Assembly (NCBI GenBank): GCA_030587505.1 | Contig: JAUQYY010000272.1 | Location: 1 to 21,078, forward strand | Length of the DNA: 21,078 bases | From: Candidatus Sigynarchaeota archaeon | GTDB taxonomy: Archaea; Asgardarchaeota; Jordarchaeia; Jordarchaeales; Jordarchaeaceae | Direction: 5' to 3' | Shown here: one piece after another, positions 1 to 5,550 of the stretch | Position numbering within the stretch: the first letter of the stretch is position 1 | Layout: each line of letters begins with the position of its first letter | The notes under the pieces: model-generated | Told to the model about the DNA's origin: nothing | What the model saw: the letters and a program-made list of their open reading frames with translations, nothing else | Database searches by the model: none | Made by a program: the position numbers and the translations under genes

Positions 1-263
1 TGAAAATTACCGCCTCTGGAGATACGGGTGGAGTTGAAGTTAAATTAGACAAGTCCAGCGACGCTCTTCTTGAGCTGAATGTTACGGAGGAGTCCAAGGC
101 AATGTACGCTCTCAGCTACTTGATGGATATGATGAAAGCGACGGCTGCGAGTGATACTGTTACCGTTCAATTCTCAACTAGCATGCCCATAAAGCTCGAG
201 TTTAATATTATTGGTGGAGGGCGTCTAACCTATTGGCTTGCCCCACGAATTGAGGCGGAATGA
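1..263 (+). CDS. pcn: DNA polymerase sliding clamp PCNA, C-terminal end (partial)
   Basis: The gene enters from the left edge in frame 3 and ends at TGA 261-263, so only about 86 C-terminal residues are visible. They read as the second half of an archaeal PCNA subunit: a strand with ELNV, the helix YALSYLMDMMKA, the strand pattern TVTVQFSTSMPIKLEFNI, and the closing LTYWLAPRIEAE, where the family carries the late LxYYLAPRI segment. PCNA is the homotrimeric ring that tethers DNA polymerase, FEN1 and ligase to DNA. It lies upstream of primase and GINS genes on the same strand, so it belongs to a replication gene cluster. No PIP-type motif is expected here because this is the ring itself. The start and N-terminal domain lie outside the window. 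Confidence 0.9.
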   Translation, partial: KITASGDTGGVEVKLDKSSDALLELNVTEESKAMYALSYLMDMMKATAASDTVTVQFSTSMPIKLEFNIIGGGRLTYWLAPRIEAE

Positions 264-630
264 GGCCGTTTACGCTCCTAGAGTTTCTCCCTTCTCAAAC
301 AGGTAAAAGTAACTTATGAGAATAGTAGTTTGCGTCAATAGTTCAGTGATGTGCCGGAATAAACAACCAAAAGCTTCTGCATCTTAAGTATGAACCAATT
401 GGTTTCATGGTAAAATACTTGGACAACGTAGCTGGCTACCTGCTAATAGGTAATCGTGTGTTCTCATCACACCGAATATACCCTCTTGTGCGTGTATACT
501 CTTTTGAATAGTGATTATTTGTATTCTTTGTGTCTTGTTGGGCTTTCAAAAATGTATTTAAGGCCTTCAAGTTGTTGAAGAAAATAGGAACTTCTTGCTA
601 ATTAAAACGGAGATAGGTAGGCTTCCGGGA
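264..630. other. Gene-free spacer with palindrome and two small hairpins
   Basis: No reading frame here looks coding. The spacer holds a near-perfect palindrome at 390-408 centred on CCAATTGG. Two adjacent hairpins follow: TACCT/AGGTA around 445-461 and GTGTG/CACAC around 466-482, the latter with a 7-nt TTCTCAT loop. The second hairpin resembles a T-arm, but no acceptor or anticodon arms can be built around it. The primase promoter sits at the right end. The function of the hairpins is unknown. Confidence 0.4.
554..563 (+). promoter_or_regulatory. Candidate TATA box for the primase operon
   Basis: GTATTTAAGG follows an A-rich stretch and lies about 70 bases before the chosen primase large-subunit ATG at 631. 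An archaeal transcript would start near 583. This favours the ATG at 631 over the TTG at 595, which would leave only about a 12-nt leader. Confidence 0.45.
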
Positions 631-1707
631 ATGGCGCATATTCGTGTTAAATCTGATTTGGCCAAATATCCTTTCACGAAGGAGGCGCAAAAGTACATTG
701 AAAGCCTCAATTTGGATATTGAGGACTTGGCTTCCCCCGAATATTCTTTGGTTCTTGATAGGGGTAGAGAGCGGGTTGTGGAGGCTTTAGAGAAAGGTTA
801 TGTTTCCTATCGAAAGGATGCTTATGTGGAGCTTCTTTCTTTTCCTCTTGCGCGTCTCTTTGTTGAGTCTTTGGATGACGAGTATTTGCGGAGAAGATAT
901 GCTGTTGCTGAATCAAAGCGTGCTGATGACCTTTTAGCGGACGAGGAAAATGATAAGTTGATTCATATTGCAAGTGAAACCTTTGGGTGGGACATCAAAA
1001 AGGCGCCTAGACGAAGTGTGGGAGGCCGATTTTACGATTATACCCTAAATGTTGTCAATTATCTAGCATATGCTCCATACTTTCATGCCAAATACTGGAA
1101 ACTTGTTAATAGATTTCTAGATCAAGGATACGTTTATCTTAGAAAGCGAGATGTTGCCAGATTAATGTCTGAAGCAATAAAGTGGCGGCTTATGGAGAAG
1201 AAAGGTAAACCCCCTAAATTACCTCCTGTGTTGAAAGAAATTATCGACCGTCTACGAGTTAAGCTGGAGACAAAGAAAAGAGATCGAGGGCTCGATAAAG
1301 GGTTTGGGGAGGTTTCCCGAGAGAGCTTCCCTCCCTGTATTTCCAAAATGTTATCGGATACTTTGGCGGGAAGAGGAATCTCTCACCATGCAAGGTTTAC
1401 GCTTACCTCTTTCCTGATCAACATAGGTATGTCTGTTGACGAGGTGGTAGAGATATTCAGCAACGTTTCCGATTTTGATGAAAATTTAACGAGATACCAA
1501 GTAGAACACATAGCAGGAATTAGGGGGGGCGGAACGAAGTACACTCCCCCTACTTGTGATACTCTCAGAACATACGGGCTCTGCGAAAAAAATGAATTCT
1601 GTGAAAATGTAAAACATCCTCTAACTTATTATCGTAATAGTCTTAATAGGCGAAGCCGAATAACAAGAAAGAAAATAGTAAAAGAGACAGAAGAGAAGCA
1701 AAATTGA
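631..1707 (+). CDS. priL: DNA primase large subunit PriL
   Basis: This is the regulatory, iron-sulfur subunit of the archaeal/eukaryotic-type primase, which pairs with PriS to make RNA primers. The start of the protein (AHIRVKSDLAKYPFTKEAQ) matches the usual PriL opening. Four cysteines that ligate the 4Fe-4S cluster are visible with family spacing: Cys236 in FPPCI, Cys309 and Cys318 in TPPTCDTLRTYGLC, and Cys324 in NEFC. Length from this start is 358 aa, normal for archaeal PriL. I chose ATG 631 because a purine-rich AGGTAGG lies 9 nt upstream; the frame is open back to a TTG at 595. PriS follows 34 nt downstream on the same strand, so the two subunits are very likely co-transcribed. No cluster ligand is missing. 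Confidence 0.93.
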   Translation: MAHIRVKSDLAKYPFTKEAQKYIESLNLDIEDLASPEYSLVLDRGRERVVEALEKGYVSYRKDAYVELLSFPLARLFVESLDDEYLRRRYAVAESKRADDLLADEENDKLIHIASETFGWDIKKAPRRSVGGRFYDYTLNVVNYLAYAPYFHAKYWKLVNRFLDQGYVYLRKRDVARLMSEAIKWRLMEKKGKPPKLPPVLKEIIDRLRVKLETKKRDRGLDKGFGEVSRESFPPCISKMLSDTLAGRGISHHARFTLTSFLINIGMSVDEVVEIFSNVSDFDENLTRYQVEHIAGIRGGGTKYTPPTCDTLRTYGLCEKNEFCENVKHPLTYYRNSLNRRSRITRKKIVKETEEKQN

Positions 1708-1741
1708 GTTTTTTTCCACCGGGCCTTAAGGAAGGCGTAAA

Positions 1742-3007
1742 ATGGACACCGCCAGTTTTCTAATGAACTTGTTCAAGAAGTATTATAGCAATAATCCTGC
1801 TAAAATAAAGGCGCCTTCAGAGTTACAAAAGAGAGAGTTCGGTTTTATGTTTTTTAAGCACAGCGCCGTTATTAGACACTTGGGCTTTGAGGAAGATAGT
1901 CAACTGAGAATGTTCCTTATGAGGGAGGCGCCTTCGGATGTTTTTTATTCAGCTGCCTACTACACTCATCCAAATATGCCGAAGATGCAGATGAAAGGCT
2001 GGGAAGGGTGCGATTTAATTTTTGATATAGATGCGGATCATATTGAAACCAGCTGTAAAAGCAATCATGATAAGTGGAGATGTCAAGTGTGCGGGATGGG
2101 AGGTAAGGGTGTTAAACCGGAAAGGTGTCCTTCATGTGGGGGGTCCAAAATTGAGGAAGTGAAGTGGTTGTGTGACGTTTGTTTGGAAGCTGCTAAACTG
2201 GAAACAATTAAAGTTGTTGAGGACTTCCTAATCCCTGATTTGGGTATACACGAGAAGGAAATCAGTATTTGTTTTTCGGGGCACAGAGGATACCATATAC
2301 ATGTGGAATCTGATAGTGTTAAGGAGCTTAGCGCTCAGGCCAGAAGAGAAATTATAGACTATATCAAGGGTGTTGGACTGGATCCTGAACTTCACGGGCT
2401 GCAAGAGGTTGGGCGTGAAAGACTAATTATCGGGCCCGATATCAAGGATAAGGGCTGGCGTGGACGAATAGCAAAATATGTTGTTAAATTTGTTTCAGAA
2501 TTGAATGAAAACCAGATTAAAAGTGAAGAAAGACATGTTAAAAAAAGACTGTTAGTTGTTCTTAAGGAAAAACAAAACATATTAAACTATTTAACTCTCC
2601 ACCCTCCGCGCTGGGGGGCGCTGAGAAAAATTGATATAAACCTCTGGCGCCTTATCGTAGAACGTGCAGTTAATATGGCTAAGGGAGAGATTGATGAACC
2701 TGTAACGGCGGACATTCGTAGACTCATACGTCTTCCAACCTCCTTAAATGGAAAAACGGGTTTTGAAGTAAAACCCTTATCCTTGAACGAATTAGATGAT
2801 TTTGATCCTTTCCGTGATTCCCAAGTTTTTAAAGGCCAAAAAACAGTATACGCCATTGAGGTGCCACCCTTTAGAATTGGTGACGAGACGTTTGGACCGT
2901 ACGTAGATAAGAAAGTCGAGCTTCCATTGTCTGCGGCTGTATTCCTTCTCTGTAAGGGGGTTGCTAAAATTCCTAACACTGATGTGGCGGGTATTCAAAA
3001 TGTATGA
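1742..3007 (+). CDS. priS: DNA primase small (catalytic) subunit PriS
   Basis: This is the catalytic subunit of the replicative primase, 421 aa. The catalytic metal-binding aspartates appear in LIFDIDADH (Asp95 and Asp97), followed by a zinc-binding insert with CxxC pairs at Cys114/117, 129/132 and 144/147. The nucleotide-binding SGHRGYHIHV motif follows near residue 190. This order (DxD, zinc stem, SxH) is that of archaeo-eukaryotic primases. The ATG is preceded by AAGGAAGGCG at suitable spacing. The 3' end overlaps the downstream GINS gene by 8 bases, which suggests translational coupling and a shared role at the fork. The zinc insert has six or more cysteines, slightly richer than the minimal form. 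Confidence 0.95.
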   Translation: MDTASFLMNLFKKYYSNNPAKIKAPSELQKREFGFMFFKHSAVIRHLGFEEDSQLRMFLMREAPSDVFYSAAYYTHPNMPKMQMKGWEGCDLIFDIDADHIETSCKSNHDKWRCQVCGMGGKGVKPERCPSCGGSKIEEVKWLCDVCLEAAKLETIKVVEDFLIPDLGIHEKEISICFSGHRGYHIHVESDSVKELSAQARREIIDYIKGVGLDPELHGLQEVGRERLIIGPDIKDKGWRGRIAKYVVKFVSELNENQIKSEERHVKKRLLVVLKEKQNILNYLTLHPPRWGALRKIDINLWRLIVERAVNMAKGEIDEPVTADIRRLIRLPTSLNGKTGFEVKPLSLNELDDFDPFRDSQVFKGQKTVYAIEVPPFRIGDETFGPYVDKKVELPLSAAVFLLCKGVAKIPNTDVAGIQNV

Positions 3008-3545
3008 ACGGATTTACGCCGCTTGGGACCGGGAACAGAAAGAAGAACGTTTACAAAGGCTTGAAAACGATTTTTATATAGCCGCAAAAAAATTCCTAGA
3101 AGTACTCTTAAGAGATAAGAATCAAAATGAATCCGCCTCTCTTCTACGCGCCCTTCTGGAGAAGGCGCACTACAATACTTCTTTCCTATTGAGTGATCTA
3201 ATGAATATCCGCCTCGATAAAATTCTAAGCAGTATCCGTAATGGAAAAGAAATAAACAAAGAAAAATTAACATCTGAAGAGAAAGTACTATACGAACAAT
3301 TGAAAAATGACCTGATGCGATTTTTCGGTAAACCTGCCGTTCCGTCTGAGGTTAAAGAACTCGAAGAGAAAAAAGACTCTTTTATCCTAGTTCGGTTTGT
3401 AAAACCGCTTCCCGCGATAGTTGGAAGCGATATGAAAATTTACGGCCCATTCCAAGTTGAGGACATCGCTACGATACCGAAAGAAAACGCTAAGGCGCTA
3501 GTCCTAAGAAACGCTGCAAAACCCGTTTCTCTCCCTTCCCTCTAA
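3000..3545 (+). CDS. GINS complex subunit, Gins51 (Sld5/Psf1) type
   Basis: This is a 181-aa subunit of the GINS complex, which joins MCM and Cdc45/RecJ-like protein in the replicative helicase. The N-terminal helical A domain starts MYERIYAAWDREQ and includes the helix pair around LTSEEKVLYEQL. The C-terminal beta-rich B domain contains VRFVKPLPAIVG and YGPFQVEDIATIPKENA, the latter a recognisable GINS signature. An A-then-B domain order places it in the Gins51 (Gins15) class rather than Gins23. The ATG at 3000 overlaps the end of priS by 8 bases. A TTG at 2961 with an adjacent GGGGG run is a less likely start. The position next to primase matches the replication island seen in many archaea. 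No second GINS subunit lies in this window. Confidence 0.85.
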   Translation: MYERIYAAWDREQKEERLQRLENDFYIAAKKFLEVLLRDKNQNESASLLRALLEKAHYNTSFLLSDLMNIRLDKILSSIRNGKEINKEKLTSEEKVLYEQLKNDLMRFFGKPAVPSEVKELEEKKDSFILVRFVKPLPAIVGSDMKIYGPFQVEDIATIPKENAKALVLRNAAKPVSLPSL

Positions 3546-3733
3546 AAACATCTTAACTCTCCCTTTCAATCCTTTACAAAACCTTGGGTTTCTTTCTGTC
3601 TTCTAACGAATAACTGTCTCCACTACGCTCACGGGGTCTATACACCATGGCTCTACAAACCATATGTACACGGAGCAAAATGAAAGCAGAATAAAAAAAT
3701 GGAATCCTCTCCTGCATTCTCTGTTTGGGAAAT

Positions 3734-3747
3734 CGAAAGATATAAAA
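3734..3747 (+). promoter_or_regulatory. TATA/BRE promoter of the L44e-S27e-aIF2alpha block
   Basis: CGAAAGATATAAAA is a strong archaeal BRE plus TATA element about 90 bases before the L44e start. It implies a leader of roughly 60 nt. The 287-bp spacer 3546-3832 between the GINS and L44e genes holds nothing else that I recognise. Confidence 0.65.
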
Positions 3748-3832
3748 TGAGTCGTGAATATTGCTCAAACTACAAACAAATCATAATTCTAACGCTGCCA
3801 CGATTTTAACTGAATTTGGAAGGTGTATGTTC

Positions 3833-4142
3833 ATGCGGTATCCTAAGGAAAAGCGTGTATACTGTCCGAAATGCCGAACCTACACCGTGCATTCCGTTTC
3901 TTTGTATAAGAAAGGTAAGGATCGAAAGATGGCGGCAGGTGCACGGCGGTATCATCGCAAAAAGAAGGGTTATGGTAGTCAGCCTAAACATCTCTACCTT
4001 TATGCCGTAGAGATGGGGTAAACCGATACAAAAGAAATTCTCTAAGACTACCAAGAAATTCTCCCTCCGACTAAAGTGTAAGGACTGTGGTTATATTATT
4101 CAAAAGAAAGGGATACGCCTTAAAAAACTGGAAATAGAGTAG
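3833..4142 (+). CDS. rpl44e: Ribosomal protein L44e, split by a 34-nt BHB intron
   Basis: L44e is a small zinc-binding protein of the large ribosomal subunit near the E site. The coding sequence is best read as join(3833..3987, 4022..4142), giving 91 aa. Exon 1 encodes MRYPKEKRVYCPKC and GARRYHRKKKGYGSQP (Cys11/Cys14). Exon 2 encodes PIQKKFSKTTKKF and LKCKDCG (Cys71/Cys74), ending LKKLEIE. Both halves are clearly L44e and together give normal length and both zinc knuckles. Without splicing, the frame stops at TAA 4019-4021 after 62 codons and loses the second knuckle. ATG 3833 has GGAAGGTG 7 nt upstream; ATG 3827 is too close to it. The junction is inside Lys52 (AA|A). S27e follows 20 nt downstream. 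A sequencing error is unlikely because the inserted bases fold exactly as an archaeal splice substrate. Confidence 0.88.
3988..4021 (+). other. 34-nt bulge-helix-bulge intron inside the L44e mRNA
   Basis: The RNA fold reads, 5' to 3': central-helix strand GCCU (3982-3985), bulge AAA (3986-3988), intron stem CAUCUCUAC (3989-3997), 9-nt loop (3998-4006), perfectly complementary stem GUAGAGAUG (4007-4015), central-helix strand GGGU (4016-4019, four pairs including two G-U), and bulge AAA (4020-4022). Cutting each bulge between its second and third base, as archaeal tRNA-splicing endonuclease does, removes 3988-4021 and restores the L44e frame. Outside the bulges a weaker exon helix is possible (GUAGUC with GAUAC, one bulged G and a mismatch), so this is a relaxed BHB. 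TAAAC occurs at both borders, so the exact cut could slide without changing the spliced product. Confidence 0.83.
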
Positions 4143-4162
4143 AAGCGGAAGTGACCTAAACA

Positions 4163-4366
4163 ATGGTTAGGAATAAAGAACTATTACCACAGCCCAAAAG
4201 TAGGTTCATAAGTGTTCAATGCCCCGACTGCGGTTCAGAGCAGATAGTTTTTGATAGAGCTAGCACAGTAGTGAAATGTAACGTTTGTGGTAGGACACTG
4301 GTAAAACCAACCGGAGGAAAAGCGATAATACTGGCAAAGAGGGGCAAGCAGCAGGTTTTAAGCTAG
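4163..4366 (+). CDS. rps27e: Ribosomal protein S27e
   Basis: This is a 67-aa zinc-ribbon protein of the small ribosomal subunit. It shows the two knuckles VQCPDCGSEQIVFDR and VKCNVCGRTLVKPTGGKA, with the TGGKA turn typical of S27e. Length is normal for the archaeal protein. A GGAAGTGA ribosome-binding site ends 9 nt before ATG 4163. It lies 20 nt after L44e and 14 nt before the aIF2alpha start, the classic archaeal order, so it is probably translated from the same transcript. Nothing unusual is seen in the protein, and no intron is needed to read it. Confidence 0.95.
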   Translation: MVRNKELLPQPKSRFISVQCPDCGSEQIVFDRASTVVKCNVCGRTLVKPTGGKAIILAKRGKQQVLS

Positions 4367-4380
4367 CCTAGGTGGTAAAC

Positions 4381-5172
4381 ATGGTCAAATCAAGAAGAGA
4401 ATATCCTGAAAAGGGGGACCTAGTGATAGGTACCGTGACCAGAATTGCGAATCACGGAGCATATGTTCAGCTAGATGAGTACGACAATAAGGAAGGGATG
4501 ATTCACATTTCAGAAATCGCGCTCAGCTGGGTTCGAAACATACGAAATTTCGTCAGAGAAAAACAAAAAGTTGTAGCTAAGGTTCTCAGAATAAACCCCC
4601 AAAAAGGGTTTATAGACTTGTCTTTAAGACGTGTTACCGAGCAGCAGAAACGCCAAAAAATACAGGAGTGGAAAAGAGCCCAGAAGGCGGAGAAGCTCCT
4701 CGAAATGGCAGCTATGAAACTCGGTAAAACTTTAGATGAAGCGTACGAAGAGGTCGGTTGGAAATTGGAAGATGCGTACGGGAGTATCTACAATGGATTT
4801 GAACTAGTATCTGAAAAGGGGACAAAGCCTTTGGAGGATTTAGGGATTAAGGAGGACTGGATTGAAACAATTTCCGAGATAGCTAAGACACATGTCGAGC
4901 CTCCCAAAGTTAACATAGCAAGAACGGTAGAAATGACCTGTTGGAAGCGACCGGGTATCGATGCCATAAAAAAGGCTTTTAAGGACGCAATTAACGCTGT
5001 GAAAGATGAAGAATCTGTTGTAAATATCTACACTTTGGGAGCCCCAAAGTACCGTATAGAGATAACCGCTGACGATTATAAACAAGCTGAAACAACCTTA
5101 GAAAAAATCGTAAATACCGCCAAGATGAGCATTGAGAGCGAAGGCGGTAAACTTGAGTATGTAAAAAGCTAA
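4381..5172 (+). CDS. eif2a: Translation initiation factor aIF2 subunit alpha
   Basis: This is the alpha subunit of the heterotrimeric aIF2 that brings initiator tRNA to the ribosome. The 263-aa protein opens with an S1/OB-fold domain (GDLVIGTVTRIANHGAYVQL, then GMIHISEIALSWVRNIR and GFIDLSLRRV). A helical middle (QQKRQKIQEWKRAQKAEKLLEMAA) and a C-terminal alpha/beta domain with YRIEITADDYKQAE follow. The S1 loop carries ALSWVRNIR where eukaryotes have the SELSRRRIR regulatory serine segment. ATG 4381 is preferred over GTG 4372 because AGGTGG lies 6 nt before it. The gene ends 8 bases before the stop of the convergent nop10. Confidence 0.95.
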   Translation: MVKSRREYPEKGDLVIGTVTRIANHGAYVQLDEYDNKEGMIHISEIALSWVRNIRNFVREKQKVVAKVLRINPQKGFIDLSLRRVTEQQKRQKIQEWKRAQKAEKLLEMAAMKLGKTLDEAYEEVGWKLEDAYGSIYNGFELVSEKGTKPLEDLGIKEDWIETISEIAKTHVEPPKVNIARTVEMTCWKRPGIDAIKKAFKDAINAVKDEESVVNIYTLGAPKYRIEITADDYKQAETTLEKIVNTAKMSIESEGGKLEYVKS

Positions 5173-5180
5173 ATTTATGT

Positions 5181-5375
5181 TCACGGCGCCTTCTCCTTTG
5201 AACCTTCCAATTTTCCGTAGACTTCTCTTTTCAGTTGCCGCCGCCACTTACCTACACGGTCCTCGATTGAAAATCTTGAGGGATGCGGGACTCTAACTCT
5301 ACCTCCACAGTATGGGCAGACTTCCTTGAAGGTGTATTCTCCACAATCAACACACTTTCTAAGCAAGTATCTCAT
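5181..5375 (-). CDS. nop10: H/ACA RNP component Nop10
   Basis: This is a 64-aa zinc-ribbon protein of the H/ACA guide RNP (with Cbf5, Gar1 and L7Ae) that makes pseudouridine in rRNA. It reads MRYLLRKCVDCGEYTFKEV, then CPYCGG, then the conserved tail with PHPSRFSIEDRVGKWRRQLK. The two CxxC pairs bind zinc and the PHPxRFSxEDxxxxxR stretch is the Cbf5-binding linker. A GAGGT site lies shortly upstream of the ATG. In many archaea nop10 follows aIF2alpha on the same strand. Here it is reversed, tail to tail with it and 8 bp apart, so it needs its own promoter. Confidence 0.95.
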   Translation of the reverse strand: MRYLLRKCVDCGEYTFKEVCPYCGGRVRVPHPSRFSIEDRVGKWRRQLKREVYGKLEGSKEKAP

Positions 5376-5477
5376 TTTCTTAACCTCGAATTAAAATAGA
5401 TCACGTACCCGATTAACTACTTTGGAGTGATCCTATGTATGTTTTACTTTTAACTGCTTAATAGCTGCGGTGCGGTG

Positions 5478-5487
5478 TATATCTTTA
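5478..5487 (-). promoter_or_regulatory. Candidate TATA box for nop10
   Basis: Read on the minus strand this is AAAGATATAC within an A/T-rich stretch about 100 bases before the nop10 ATG. A second possible box (TTAAAAGTAAAA, about 5441-5452) lies closer, so the exact element is uncertain. Confidence 0.3.
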
Positions 5488-5506
5488 AGTTAATCTCCGA
5501 ATGTTT

Positions 5507-5532
5507 CCTTCTTTTACAATATTAATAGAAGG
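5507..5532 (-). terminator. Possible hairpin downstream of aglB
   Basis: CCTTCT and AGAAGG form a 6-bp inverted repeat around an A/T-rich loop, just past the aglB stop codon on the minus strand. It could mark the end of that transcript. The evidence is weak. Confidence 0.25.
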
Positions 5533-5550
5533 AGGATTTTGAATTCCCAC

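Noticed and set aside
455..490. tRNA-like T-arm GTGTG TTCTCAT CACAC
   Set aside because: The loop lacks the conserved A58 and no cloverleaf can be completed.
264..594. C/D box guide RNA candidates around GTGATG
   Set aside because: No matching pair of C and D boxes with proper spacing was found on either strand.
3988..4021. Reading the L44e break as a sequencing error or pseudogene
   Set aside because: A simple error would change one or two bases. Here 34 bases are inserted that fold perfectly and whose removal at endonuclease-type sites restores an intact essential gene.
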